Assembly: GCA_944350365.1 (NCBI GenBank)
Contig: CALVOU010000008.1
Span: forward strand, 1-39,747
Direction of reading: 5' to 3'
DNA length: 39,747 nucleotides
Origin: an uncultured Bacilli bacterium
GTDB taxonomy: Bacteria > Bacillota_I > Bacilli_A > RF39 > UBA660
The notes beneath the pieces were generated by a model. That model saw nothing but the letters and a program-made list of their open reading frames with translations. It did no database searches and was not told where the DNA came from. Positions 15,693-24,315 of this stretch are shown piece after piece. The position numbers were made by a program, and so were the translations under genes. Numbering within the stretch: position 1 is the stretch's first letter; every line of letters begins with the position of its first letter.

Positions 15693-16302
15693 TTCGATAT
15701 AAGCCAATTACTTTTCCTAAAATAGTTACGTTTGGTAAGATGATTGGTGTCATAAAGTCATTTTCTGGTTGTAGTCTAAAATAACCATTTTCTTTGTAGA
15801 ATGTTTTGACAGTTACTTCATTCTCATCAGTCATCGCAACGACGGTATCTCCATTATTTGCAGTTTCACATCGTTCAACGATAATAATATCCCCATCGTA
15901 AATACCAACATTAATCATCGATTCACCACTTACTTTTAAAGTGAATACTTTTTTCTTATTAGGCAGTAAACTTGTCGGAATCGAAAAGAATTCATCGGGA
16001 ACTTCGATTGCTTCAATAGGGTTTCCTGCTGTTACTTTTCCTAATAGGGGAACTTCAGCCACTTTATCGTTTTTTTCTAAGTATTCATTAGGAACCAGAA
16101 TTTCGATTGTTCGATTTTTCGCGGTATCTTTTTTAATATATCCCTTTTCTTCTAACTTTGTTAAATGAAATTGAATGGTAGCTGGTGAGGAAAGATGTAC
16201 CATTTTTCCAATCTCTCTAACCGTAGGTGGGTATCCTTTTTCTGCGATAGCTTTTTTTAATGTGTCTAAAATCATTGCTTGTTTTTCAGTAAGTTTTTCC
16301 AT
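15685..16302 (-). CDS. lexA: SOS repressor LexA
   Basis: This 205-residue repressor is self-cleaved in the presence of RecA filaments, derepressing the SOS regulon. The N-terminal winged helix-turn-helix is PPTVREIGKMVHLSSPATIQ (about residues 25-44). The cleavage site is Ala92-Gly93 (GKVTAGNP). The catalytic dyad is Ser128 (SGESM) and Lys166 (VTVKTF), almost the same numbering as Bacillus LexA. The start has a perfect AAGGAGG. It is transcribed divergently from a tiny membrane-protein gene, and LexA boxes lie in the shared control region, so autoregulation is likely. Confidence 0.97.
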   Translation of the reverse strand: MEKLTEKQAMILDTLKKAIAEKGYPPTVREIGKMVHLSSPATIQFHLTKLEEKGYIKKDTAKNRTIEILVPNEYLEKNDKVAEVPLLGKVTAGNPIEAIEVPDEFFSIPTSLLPNKKKVFTLKVSGESMINVGIYDGDIIIVERCETANNGDTVVAMTDENEVTVKTFYKENGYFRLQPENDFMTPIILPNVTILGKVIGLYRKL

Positions 16303-16323
16303 ATAAAACCTCCTTGTATATGT

Positions 16324-16354
16324 CTATGTTAACATAGTTTGTGTCAATTGTCAA
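16324..16354 (-). promoter_or_regulatory. lexA promoter
   Basis: On the minus strand, TTGACA (16354-16349), a 17-bp spacer and TAACAT (16331-16326). The -10 lies within a perfect 14-bp palindrome, CTATGTTAACATAG (16324-16337). The -35 touches the LexA-like box at 16352-16365. Confidence 0.75.
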
Positions 16355-16365
16355 ACAAACGTTCA
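16352..16365. promoter_or_regulatory. Probable LexA box 1 (lexA side)
   Basis: CAAACAAACGTTCA compares with the Bacillus-type SOS box CGAAC-N4-GTTCG (8 of 10 fixed bases). It overlaps the lexA -35. Confidence 0.65.
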
Positions 16366-16382
16366 AATATTTTTAAAACACA

Positions 16383-16411
16383 TTGACACGAACAATTGTT
16401 TGTAATAAAAT
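16383..16411 (+). promoter_or_regulatory. SOS promoter of the small membrane protein gene with LexA box 2
   Basis: TTGACA (16383-16388) and TAAAAT (16406-16411) are 17 bp apart. CGAACAATTGTTTG (16389-16402) fills the spacer almost exactly and matches CGAAC-N4-GTTCG at 9 of 10 fixed bases. LexA bound here would block RNA polymerase directly. Confidence 0.85.
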
Positions 16412-16437
16412 GTGGTTGTTTAGAAGGAGTGATTGAT

Positions 16438-16581
16438 TTGAAAAAAGAATACAAATGGTTAGTATTAATTTATGTAGGAGCAGTTTTATTTTTTTATCTT
16501 CTGTCTCTTCGAGTAGAAAAGCTAGAAAGCCAAGAAGATATCTCTAATCGTAATGAGGCGATTATTTTACGTATAAAATAA
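16438..16581 (+). CDS. SOS-controlled 47-residue single-span membrane protein (SosA/YneA-position)
   Basis: The small ORF starts at TTG 16438, with AAGGAG (16424-16429) eight bases upstream; the in-frame GTG at 16429 overlaps that site. The product has a short basic N-terminus (KKEYKW), one hydrophobic span (about residues 8-24, LVLIYVGAVLFFYLLSL) and a charged ~23-residue C-terminal tail likely outside the cell. There is no LysM domain. It is divergent from lexA and its promoter contains a near-perfect LexA box. In Bacillus, Listeria and Staphylococcus this position holds yneA or sosA, SOS-induced membrane inhibitors of cell division. A similar checkpoint role is inferred from position, regulation and topology. 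I see no convincing sequence similarity. Confidence 0.75.
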   Translation: MKKEYKWLVLIYVGAVLFFYLLSLRVEKLESQEDISNRNEAIILRIK

Positions 16582-16608
16582 TTGGTTATAGTAAATCCTA
16601 AAAAAAGA

Positions 16609-16617
16609 TGATATACT
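16609..16617 (+). promoter_or_regulatory. Possible extended -10 promoter for the exchanger gene
   Basis: TGATATACT (16609-16617) lies 33 bp before the start; no clear -35 is visible. Confidence 0.4.
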
Positions 16618-16649
16618 AACTACAATAATAGGATAGTTGAGGGTGAAGT

Positions 16650-17600
16650 ATGGTTTTAGAGATAGTATTATTATTAATAGGATTTGTTTTGATTATTAAG
16701 TCAAGTGATATCTTAATTGATTGCGCATCGTCGATTGCTTTACTTTGTAAGGTACCTAAGATGTTGATTGCGCTAACGATTGTTTCTTTTGGTACTTGTG
16801 CCCCAGAAGTGGCGATTTCTTTCAATAGTGTGGTGGCGAATAATGGTAGTATGGCATTAGCCAATGTGATTGGAAGTTGTATTGTTAATATTTTGTTAAT
16901 TATTGGAATCGCTTCAATTGTTAATCCCATCAAAGTGAAGAACGCCACAGTAAAAAAAGAATTACCCATTTTGTTTTTAATTACCGTAATTTTCTTCATC
17001 TTATTGATGGATCGTATGTTTAATCCGAATACACCATCTTCATTTTCTCGTTCGGATGGCACTATTTTGATTTTATCTTTCGGTATTTTCGTTTACTATT
17101 TAGTACAATTATTAAAAAATAAAAAACAAGATCAAGAAGAAGTAGAGAGGAAATACAAATTACCAGTCGCATTAATTTTATTTGTTATTTCTACGATCGT
17201 TATCGTTTATAGTAGTGATTTAATCGTTGATAATGCTTTATCTCTTGCAGAAAGACTTCGTGTTAGTCCTAAAATTATTACCATGATTGCGGTTGTTGTT
17301 GGTACTTCGCTTCCTGAATTGGTGATGACGGTAACTTCCGCTAAACGGGGAGAATTTGATCTCGCTATTGGTAATATTGTCGGTACGAATATCTTTAATA
17401 TCTGTATTGTTTTAGGATTACCTATTTTAATTTATGGCGATTTGGAATTAGTTGATTTTAATTTTATTGATATTTTCGTTGTTTTATTATCCTCTTTCTT
17501 ATTATATATATTCGCACGTAGTGAAAAAGAAATTTCCAAAAAAGAAGGAATCATTATGTTATTTGTCTTCTGTTGTTACTACATCTATCTGTTTATCTAA
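16650..17600 (+). CDS. Sodium/calcium exchanger family (CaCA) antiporter
   Basis: This 316-residue cation antiporter of the CaCA superfamily (YrbG type) has ten predicted spans in two homologous halves separated by a charged loop (about residues 150-168, KNKKQDQEEVERK). The alpha repeats are visible: TIVSFGTCAPEVAISFNSVV...ALANVIGSCIVNIL in the first half and VVVGTSLPELVMTVTSAKRG...AIGNIVGTNIFNI in the second, with the ion-binding Glu in each PE pair. The family exchanges Na+ or H+ for Ca2+ across the membrane; the ion here is not determined. The start has GAGGGTGA upstream. Confidence 0.93.
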   Translation: MVLEIVLLLIGFVLIIKSSDILIDCASSIALLCKVPKMLIALTIVSFGTCAPEVAISFNSVVANNGSMALANVIGSCIVNILLIIGIASIVNPIKVKNATVKKELPILFLITVIFFILLMDRMFNPNTPSSFSRSDGTILILSFGIFVYYLVQLLKNKKQDQEEVERKYKLPVALILFVISTIVIVYSSDLIVDNALSLAERLRVSPKIITMIAVVVGTSLPELVMTVTSAKRGEFDLAIGNIVGTNIFNICIVLGLPILIYGDLELVDFNFIDIFVVLLSSFLLYIFARSEKEISKKEGIIMLFVFCCYYIYLFI

Positions 17601-17653
17601 TGTTTTCTTCTTTTTTTTCATTTTTTCTAGACGTTTTCTTTTAAGCTAAACCG

Positions 17654-17662
17654 TGTTATAAT
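17654..17662 (+). promoter_or_regulatory. Extended -10 promoter for polA
   Basis: TGTTATAAT (17654-17662), about 36 bp before the polA start. The -35 region is T-rich without a clear hexamer. Confidence 0.5.
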
Positions 17663-17697
17663 AAAACAGAAAAACAATGTCATACAGGAGAAGAAAA

Positions 17698-20310
17698 ATG
17701 AAAAAAGTAATTTTAGTTGATGGAAATAATCTTTTATTTCGTAGTTATTATGCTACTAGTTATACAGGCTCAATCATGCGGAATTCTAAAAATTTTCCGA
17801 CAAATGCGATTTATGGATTTATCAATATGATGAATAAAATTATTGTTGAAGAAAAACCAGAATATATCATGATTGCTTTTGATAAAGGAAAAACGTTTCG
17901 CCATGAAGAATATCCCGACTATAAGGGAGGAAGAAGTGAGACTCCTGAAGAGTTAAAACAACAGTTTCCAGTTGCTAAACAAATCTGTACTGCGATGGGC
18001 ATGCAATATTTTGAGATTGATAATTATGAAGCAGATGATATCATTGGGACTTTTGCGAAGAAGGTAGAAGAAGATCCTGAGTTTGATGCGACGATTATTA
18101 GTAGTGATAAAGATTTGTTACAGTTAATTAGTGATGAAATTGATGTTAAATTGTTAAAGCAGACAGGATTTATTCGGATGGACAAAAAATTGTTCGAGGA
18201 AACGTATCAAGTAGAGCCGATTAATATGATTGATATTAAAGCTTTGATGGGAGATAGTAGCGACAATATTCCTGGAGTTAAGGGAATCGGTGAAAAGACA
18301 GCAATCTCTCTTTTATCTAAGTATCAAACGATTGAAAATTTATACGATCATATCGATGAAGTAACTGGTAAAACCAAAGAAAAATTGCTTAATGATAAGA
18401 AAAATGCTTTTATGAGTAAAGAGATTGCGACGATTTATCGTGATGTTCCTATCGATACCGATTTAGAAAAAATTAAATATACCGGAGTAGATGTTTTAAA
18501 ATATGTCGAACTATTAGAAGAATTAGAATTTTATTCGCTAATTAAAAAAATGAATATTCCTGAAGAAGTCATTAAAGAAAATAAAATGCAAGAAGTAGAT
18601 GTGAATATTTTGACAGATTTAAGCAATATACAAATTGAAGGGGATTATGCTTTATATTTAGAAATATTAGGTAGTAATTACCATAAAGATAAACCTCTTG
18701 GAATCGCAATTTATAATGAAAATACGAGTCTTTATATTCCGTTTGAAGTATTAAAACAAGCTCCAGACTTTTTATGTAGTGAACAAGAAAAATACACCTA
18801 TGACTTGAAAAAAGTATGGTATATTTTGAAAAAGAATGGCCTAGATATCAAGAATTGTCATTTTGATACGATGATTGCTGCCTATTTATTAAACGAAAAT
18901 ATCAAAGATGATATTGCTTACCTAGCGAATAATAAAGATTATAATATTTCTTTTTATGAAGAAGTGTATGGTAAGACTGGAAAAGAAGTTGAACCAGATA
19001 TCGAAATCATCGCTAAAAAAGCAATCGAGAAAGCACGCTTTATCTATGAGAGTAAAACCAAATTAGAAGAGCGATTAGAAAGCGAAAATGATATTCAACT
19101 CTTTAAAAATATTGAGATGCCTTTAGTTGAAGTGTTGATGGATATGGAATTAACTGGAATTCGGGTAAATTGCGATTTCCTAAATCAAATGGGTAAAGAG
19201 TTAGATGGAAAAATCGAAGTGCTAGAACAAGAAATTTATGATTTAGCGGGAGAAGTATTTAATATTTCTTCGCCAAAACAGTTGGGAGCTATTCTTTTTG
19301 AAAAATTAGCTTTACCGTATCCTAAAAAAGTAAAAGACCATAATTATTCTACCAGCAAGGAAATCTTGGATAAACTAGTTAATGATTATCCTATCGTTGA
19401 AAAGATTTTAGATTATCGGATGTTGACAAAATTAAAGAGTAATTATGTAACTGGATTACTTGCGGAAGTGGCAGAGGATGGTAAGATTCATACTATTTTT
19501 ACCCAAACGTTAACAAGAACGGGTAGACTTTCTTCAATATGTCCTAATTTACAGAATATTCCGATTCGAACTGAAGAGGGAAGATTGATCCGAAAAGCGT
19601 TTATTCCCGAAGAAAATGCTTGTATTCTATCTAGTGATTATTCGCAAATAGAACTTAGAATTTTTGCATCTCTTGCTAATGTAGATAATTTGATTCGGGC
19701 TTTTGAAGAGGGAAAGGATATTCATGCGAAGACGGCTTCCGATATTTTTGGGGTTCCTTTAGATGAAGTGACTAAAGATATGCGACGTACGGCTAAAGCA
19801 GTTAATTTTGGGATTCTTTATGGTATTAGTAGCTTTGGATTATCAGAAGACTTGGGAATCGATATCGCTAGTGCGAAAAGCTTTATCGATGGCTATTTAA
19901 ATACTTATCCTGAGATTAAACAATACATGAATGAAGTGATTCAAAAAGCTTATCAAGATGGTTATGTGAAGACGATTATGAATCGAAAAAGAACAATTGA
20001 TGAGTTGAAAAATAAGAGTTATCTTGTTCGTAGTCAAGGGGAAAGAATTGCTTTAAATACTCCAATTCAAGGAAGTAGCGCCGATATTTTGAAAAAAGCA
20101 ATGATAGAAATTTATCGTGAATTTAATGATAAGAAAATCAGAAGTAAAATGCTAATTCAAGTACACGATGAACTTGTTTTTAATGTTTATTATGATGAAA
20201 AAGAACAAGTTGAAGAGATTGTTAGACGAATTATGGAAAATACTTATCACTTAAATGCTCCATTAAAAGTGGATATTGAAAGTGGTAGTGATTGGTATGA
20301 AGCAAAATAA
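17698..20310 (+). CDS. polA: DNA polymerase I
   Basis: This is a family A polymerase of 870 residues for Okazaki fragment processing and gap filling in repair. The N-terminal 5' nuclease domain (about 1-290) contains VDGNNLLFRSYYA, DNYEADDIIGT, ISSDKDLLQL and GDSSDNIPGVKGIG. The central 3'-5' exonuclease-like domain appears inactive: the first DxE motif reads YLE within LYLEILG, as in Bacillus and Thermus enzymes. The polymerase domain has motif A DYSQIELR, motif B RRTAKAVNFGILYG and motif C VHDEL. The ATG at 17698 after AGGAG is the start; an upstream in-frame start would add seven non-conserved residues. A cupin gene, mutM and a GNAT gene follow. Confidence 0.97.
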   Translation: MKKVILVDGNNLLFRSYYATSYTGSIMRNSKNFPTNAIYGFINMMNKIIVEEKPEYIMIAFDKGKTFRHEEYPDYKGGRSETPEELKQQFPVAKQICTAMGMQYFEIDNYEADDIIGTFAKKVEEDPEFDATIISSDKDLLQLISDEIDVKLLKQTGFIRMDKKLFEETYQVEPINMIDIKALMGDSSDNIPGVKGIGEKTAISLLSKYQTIENLYDHIDEVTGKTKEKLLNDKKNAFMSKEIATIYRDVPIDTDLEKIKYTGVDVLKYVELLEELEFYSLIKKMNIPEEVIKENKMQEVDVNILTDLSNIQIEGDYALYLEILGSNYHKDKPLGIAIYNENTSLYIPFEVLKQAPDFLCSEQEKYTYDLKKVWYILKKNGLDIKNCHFDTMIAAYLLNENIKDDIAYLANNKDYNISFYEEVYGKTGKEVEPDIEIIAKKAIEKARFIYESKTKLEERLESENDIQLFKNIEMPLVEVLMDMELTGIRVNCDFLNQMGKELDGKIEVLEQEIYDLAGEVFNISSPKQLGAILFEKLALPYPKKVKDHNYSTSKEILDKLVNDYPIVEKILDYRMLTKLKSNYVTGLLAEVAEDGKIHTIFTQTLTRTGRLSSICPNLQNIPIRTEEGRLIRKAFIPEENACILSSDYSQIELRIFASLANVDNLIRAFEEGKDIHAKTASDIFGVPLDEVTKDMRRTAKAVNFGILYGISSFGLSEDLGIDIASAKSFIDGYLNTYPEIKQYMNEVIQKAYQDGYVKTIMNRKRTIDELKNKSYLVRSQGERIALNTPIQGSSADILKKAMIEIYREFNDKKIRSKMLIQVHDELVFNVYYDEKEQVEEIVRRIMENTYHLNAPLKVDIESGSDWYEAK

Positions 20311-20369
20311 TGGATTAAAAATAAATTGATTTAAAGTTATCTAGAAAGAAAGGAGTATGGCGATAAAGG

Positions 20370-20723
20370 ATGAAAATCGTAAAAAGAGAAAATGCAGGAA
20401 GTTTTACTTACGCAAGTACCAGTTCGGTATTGGAATACTCTATGGAATTAAATGAAAAAAATTTAGATTTTTGTATCAATACGATTGCAGGTAGATATCC
20501 GGAAAAAGGATATTGTTCAAATTTAGAATGTGAAGAATTATGTTATGTTCTAGAAGGTAGTGGTACTATATACAAAAAGGAAGATATCGCAATTGATTTT
20601 AAGAGTGGAGATATTATTTTCATTAATAAAAAAGATATTTATTATTGGAATGGTAATTTTAAGGTAGCTATCGTATGTACTCCTGCTTGGAGCAAGGAAC
20701 AATGTAAATTATACGACGAATAG
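20370..20723 (+). CDS. Small cupin-domain protein
   Basis: This 117-residue single-domain cupin has the beta-barrel core ECEELCYVLEGSGTIYKKE (about residues 50-68) and FKSGDIIFINKKDIYYWNGN (about 73-92), the two short cupin motifs. The usual metal-binding His residues are not clearly present, so a non-enzymatic or binding role is possible. An in-frame TAA lies four bases upstream, so the ATG at 20370 is the earliest start. Its distance from AAAGGAG (20349-20355) is long, about 14 nt. It sits 20 bp before mutM and is probably cotranscribed. The substrate is unknown. Confidence 0.78.
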   Translation: MKIVKRENAGSFTYASTSSVLEYSMELNEKNLDFCINTIAGRYPEKGYCSNLECEELCYVLEGSGTIYKKEDIAIDFKSGDIIFINKKDIYYWNGNFKVAIVCTPAWSKEQCKLYDE

Positions 20724-20743
20724 TTTAGAATTGGGGGAAAACT

Positions 20744-21589
20744 ATGCCAGAAAAACCAGAAGTGATTACAGTGACTAAGAAGTTAGAGCGTCGTTTAAAG
20801 GGAAGAAAAATTACTGATTGCCAAGTGATCTATGAACCGATTATTGATTATCCAAGTTCTAAAGAGTTTAGTGTTCGAATAAAAGGACAAACCATGCATG
20901 AGTTTACTACTCGAGGCAAATGGATTGTGATTACTTTAGATCAAGATTATTTACTTATCCATCTTCGAATGGAAGGAAAGTTTTTCTTTCGTGAAAAAGG
21001 GGCTCTATTAGAAAAACATCATCATGTTATTTTTACGATTGACGATGAAGAAGAACTTCATTTTCAAGATGTTAGAAAGTTTGGTCGGATGAAATTAATT
21101 CCTAAGGATAAAATTTTAACGATGCCACCCTTTACTGAATTAGGATTAGAACCTTGGGATAAAAATTTAACGGTAGAGTATTTAAAAGAACATCTAAAAA
21201 AGAAAAAGATACCGATTAAAACGGCTTTGTTAGATCAATCGATTATTACAGGAATCGGAAATATTTATGATGATGAAATCCTTTTCTTATCTCATATTTC
21301 TCCGCTTAAACCGGCTTGCCTTTTGACGGATGAGGAGTTAGAGGCAATTATTAAAAATACCGTGATTACTTTAGATAAGGCAATAAAAGAAGGGGGAACT
21401 ACGATTCATAGTTTTACTTCTGAAGAGGGAGTGACTGGTCTTTTTCAAAATCATTTGTATGTACATACGAAAGAGGGAAATCCCTGTCCTCGTTGTGGAA
21501 CAAAAATTATCAAAACAAAAGTAAACGGTCGTGGTACCTATTATTGCCCAGAGTGTCAGAAGCAAGAGGAAGAAAGGGTAAAAATATGA
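20744..21589 (+). CDS. mutM: Formamidopyrimidine-DNA glycosylase
   Basis: This 281-residue bifunctional glycosylase/AP lyase removes 8-oxoguanine and formamidopyrimidines. Pro2 and Glu3, the catalytic pair exposed after Met removal, are present (MPEKPEV; the fourth residue is Lys where most have Leu). The H2TH region carries QSIITGIGNIYDDEILFLSHISP (about residues 165-187). The C-terminal zinc finger is CPRCG...YCPEC (about 248-271). Length matches. Position after polA is common in Bacillota. Its stop overlaps the next start (ATGA). Confidence 0.95.
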   Translation: MPEKPEVITVTKKLERRLKGRKITDCQVIYEPIIDYPSSKEFSVRIKGQTMHEFTTRGKWIVITLDQDYLLIHLRMEGKFFFREKGALLEKHHHVIFTIDDEEELHFQDVRKFGRMKLIPKDKILTMPPFTELGLEPWDKNLTVEYLKEHLKKKKIPIKTALLDQSIITGIGNIYDDEILFLSHISPLKPACLLTDEELEAIIKNTVITLDKAIKEGGTTIHSFTSEEGVTGLFQNHLYVHTKEGNPCPRCGTKIIKTKVNGRGTYYCPECQKQEEERVKI

Positions 21590-22212
21590 ATACGATTCAT
21601 TATCCAGAAGAATATCAAGCTTATTTTCTAGATAAAAGTGGTTGTATCGAAAATGCGGAAATTCATTTTCTGCCAGGCACTTTTATTAATATCGATGTTT
21701 ATCGAGAAAATTCAGTTGTTACTGGATATACTTGCCTACATTTTCACCCTAATCAACGAATATTTCTAGATGTGATTTATTGTTATGATCAGTTTAGAAG
21801 TAATGGGATTGCCACTATGCTTTCTCGTTTGACCGATTATCTATTGGAACCATATGCGGGTTATATTATTAGAGGAGTTTATGGGCCATCCCAGTTATCG
21901 ACTGATCGTATTCAAGCGTTAACTCGTTCTAAAGAAGAATTGGATCAGCGAGCGCGAAACTTTTATCAAAATAGTGGGTATACGATTATCTCTTACGACG
22001 ATTATTTAAAAAGCCCTAGTTTATATCCTGATCTTACTATCGATGATGATTTTCAGTTGGGTGAAGAAAGAGCAAATTGTATTGTTACGAAAAAGATAGT
22101 TCCTTTAAATAGTGATTTCTTTTATGAAGAAAATGGTATTCTCTTGGATAAAAGACTAGAGTTAGATTCAAAAAATAAAAAATTGGTATTACGTGGAAAA
22201 AGTAATGCTTAA
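21586..22212 (+). CDS. GNAT-fold acetyltransferase-like protein
   Basis: This 208-residue protein has features of GNAT acetyltransferases: a strand-turn ending in FLDVIYCYDQFRSNGIATMLSRL (about residues 62-84). R-S-N-G-I-A occupies the acetyl-CoA pyrophosphate loop (R/Q-x-x-G-x-A), and NFYQNSGY follows near residue 126. The 60-residue C-terminal extension (QLGEERANCIVTKKIVPLN...) is not typical. The substrate is unknown. The ATG overlaps the mutM stop by four bases, so translation is coupled; the frame continues upstream inside mutM but without initiation signals. Confidence 0.78.
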   Translation: MNTIHYPEEYQAYFLDKSGCIENAEIHFLPGTFINIDVYRENSVVTGYTCLHFHPNQRIFLDVIYCYDQFRSNGIATMLSRLTDYLLEPYAGYIIRGVYGPSQLSTDRIQALTRSKEELDQRARNFYQNSGYTIISYDDYLKSPSLYPDLTIDDDFQLGEERANCIVTKKIVPLNSDFFYEENGILLDKRLELDSKNKKLVLRGKSNA

Positions 22213-22255
22213 AGTGAGAAAAAAGTCAAAAGCTTAAGAAAAGTCGTGAAAAAAA

Positions 22256-22284
22256 TTGAAACGTGCTAGAATTTGTGATAAAAT
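22256..22284 (+). promoter_or_regulatory. pyk promoter
   Basis: TTGAAA (22256-22261), a 17-bp spacer and TAAAAT (22279-22284). Confidence 0.65.
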
Positions 22285-22320
22285 GTATGAATGTAAGTTG
22301 CAGAAGGGAGTAATAAATAA

Positions 22321-23721
22321 ATGAAAAAGACGAAAATTATTTGTAGTATTGGACCGGCTACTCATCCTTGGGAAAAATTTAAAGGATTAGTAGAAGCTGG
22401 AATGAATGTTGCCCGTATTAATTTTTCTCATGCTACTATGGAAGAAAGACATCTTGATGAAGAATTAGTAAAACGTGCGAATAAAGAATTAGGTGCCAAT
22501 ATTGCGATTTTATATGATACGAAAGGACCAGATCTTAGAACTTGTGCTTTTGAAAACGATTTAATTGAATTGGAAGCAGGAAAGACAATTCGTATTGTCG
22601 AAGAAGATGTTTTGGGAACAAAAGAGAAGATTTCTTTCAATTATAAAGGTATTTTAAAAGATATTCCGGTAGGAAATACGATTCTTTTAGATGATGGTTT
22701 CTATAAGTTAATTGTTGTTTCTAAAGAAGAAGATGGAATTACTTGTGAAATTCAAAATTCCGGAACAATCAAAAGTAGACGTGGAGTATGTATTCCAGGT
22801 GTTAAGTTAAATGTACCTTACATTTCTGATAAAGATCGTGAGGATATTAAATACGCTTGTGATATGGATGGAGATTATTTAGCTATTTCTTTTGTAAATT
22901 CTGCTGAAGACGTTCTTGCAGTAAAAGCATTATGTAGTGAATTTGGTAAACCTAATATGCCAATCATCTCTAAAGTTGAGACACAATATGCGATGGATAA
23001 TCTTCAAGAAATCGTCGAAGTATCTGATTATATTATGGTTGCTCGTGGAGATTTAGGAATCGAGACAGGAGTAGAAAATTTACCATTATATCAACAAATG
23101 ATGATCGATGCTTGCCATGCTAATGGTAAGGGTGTTATCATGGCTACTCAAATGATGTATAGTATGAAGACGAATATTCGTCCAACTAATGCCGAAGTAA
23201 CCGATGTAGCGAATGCAGTTTTAGCTGGATGCGATGCTATTATGACAAGTGATGAAACGACAATTGGTAATTATCCAGTAGAGACGATTCAAATGATGAC
23301 CTCTATTTGTGAAAAAACTGAAAAAATTACTAAATATAACTTAAGCGAATATAAATTAAGAGGAACAGAAATTCATAACACAATCGCTCGCTGTGCAGTA
23401 GATTCAACAATTGAGTTACCAGTTAAAGCTGTAGTTGCTTCTACTTTAACAGGGAAGACTGCGTTGGATATTTCTTCATTAAGACCAAATTCGATGATTG
23501 TTGCAACAGTAACAGATGAGAAAGTAGCTCGTAGCTTAGCACTAAAATGGGGTGTATATCCAAAAGTTGTTCCATTTGGTACTGATACAGATGCTATTGT
23601 TCAAGAAGGAATTAAAGCAGCTAAAGAATTAATGCATTTAGAAGCAGGGGATATTATTACTATTGTTGGTGGATTTCCTAAAGACGCACATACTAACTTC
23701 ATGAAAATTGAAATTATTTAA
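22321..23721 (+). CDS. pyk: Pyruvate kinase
   Basis: This 466-residue glycolytic enzyme converts phosphoenolpyruvate and ADP to pyruvate and ATP. Key blocks: KTKIICSIGPAT at the N-terminus, NVARINFSHAT, the B-domain with DTKGPDLRT, the active-site signature with Lys (ISKVETQYAMDNL), MVARGDLGIE and TDVANAVLAGCDAIMTSDETTIGNYPVETI. It has the short E. coli-like form without the extra C-terminal PEP-utilising-type domain of Bacillus pyruvate kinases. AGAAGGGAG precedes the start. It has its own promoter and a weak terminator hairpin, so it appears monocistronic. Confidence 0.97.
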   Translation: MKKTKIICSIGPATHPWEKFKGLVEAGMNVARINFSHATMEERHLDEELVKRANKELGANIAILYDTKGPDLRTCAFENDLIELEAGKTIRIVEEDVLGTKEKISFNYKGILKDIPVGNTILLDDGFYKLIVVSKEEDGITCEIQNSGTIKSRRGVCIPGVKLNVPYISDKDREDIKYACDMDGDYLAISFVNSAEDVLAVKALCSEFGKPNMPIISKVETQYAMDNLQEIVEVSDYIMVARGDLGIETGVENLPLYQQMMIDACHANGKGVIMATQMMYSMKTNIRPTNAEVTDVANAVLAGCDAIMTSDETTIGNYPVETIQMMTSICEKTEKITKYNLSEYKLRGTEIHNTIARCAVDSTIELPVKAVVASTLTGKTALDISSLRPNSMIVATVTDEKVARSLALKWGVYPKVVPFGTDTDAIVQEGIKAAKELMHLEAGDIITIVGGFPKDAHTNFMKIEII

Positions 23722-23746
23722 CAGAAAAATGAAATATATCAGAAGT

Positions 23747-23771
23747 AAGAAGTCACATTGTGGCTTCTTTC
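23747..23771 (+). terminator. Possible terminator of pyk
   Basis: A 10-bp stem (AAGAAGTCAC with GTGGCTTCTT) closes a 3-nt loop; the following T run is short and interrupted. Confidence 0.55.
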
Positions 23772-23796
23772 GCTTCTTAGGTAAAGGGTGAAAATT

Positions 23797-24315
23797 TTGG
23801 ACAAATTATCGATACAAAAAGTAAGATTAGGCGTAGATGATCATGAGAACTTTATTCAAAAGTTGATTACATGGGATCGAAAGAAATATTTTTCTTCTTT
23901 AGAAGTGCCTATTAATCTATTTAATTTATATTATGATTTATATGGTATTTATCAAGAAACAGAGTTAATTGGTGTCTCAGCTTTGCGATTAGAGGCACTT
24001 CCTCACTACTATTTAGGTATTCCTGATTGGGATCAGGTTGTTCTTTATCCACTCGAGTTTCAGTTTGCCTTACACCCTCATTTTGATGATTTAATAACTA
24101 GAGAAACCGTGTTTCAACATTTAGAAAAAGAGGTATTTCCTAATTATTTGTATTCTGAGTTAAAGATGTGTTTGATGAATGTGGATAGGGAGATGCAGGT
24201 TTTTCTAGATCATCATCATTTCTCATTAGAAGAGATAGATAAAAGAGGAAATGCCATCTATCGTTTACCACAGGAAAGAGAAAAAATAAAGATAAGATCT
24301 ATCTATTGTGGATGA
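23797..24315 (+). CDS. Hypothetical GNAT-like protein
   Basis: This is a protein of ~172 residues. The middle (YGIYQETELIGVSALRLEAL) looks like the central strands of a GNAT domain, and the C-terminus (MQVFLDHHHFSLEEIDKRGNAIYRL) like its last helix and strand. The acetyl-CoA loop is not convincing, so function is uncertain. AAAGGGTGA (23784-23792) favours TTG 23797 as the start; GTG 23788 is in frame but lies inside that site. The 3' end overlaps the convergent tmcAL gene by 17 bases. Confidence 0.7.
   Translation: MDKLSIQKVRLGVDDHENFIQKLITWDRKKYFSSLEVPINLFNLYYDLYGIYQETELIGVSALRLEALPHYYLGIPDWDQVVLYPLEFQFALHPHFDDLITRETVFQHLEKEVFPNYLYSELKMCLMNVDREMQVFLDHHHFSLEEIDKRGNAIYRLPQEREKIKIRSIYCG

Noticed and set aside
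16616-17062. 148-residue minus-strand ORF opposite the CaCA exchanger gene
   Set aside because: It is a shadow of the conserved alpha-repeat coding region with no initiation signal.
20357-20369. ATG at 20357 with good spacing to AAAGGAG as the start of the cupin gene
   Set aside because: It is in another reading frame from the cupin and would encode only a short peptide.
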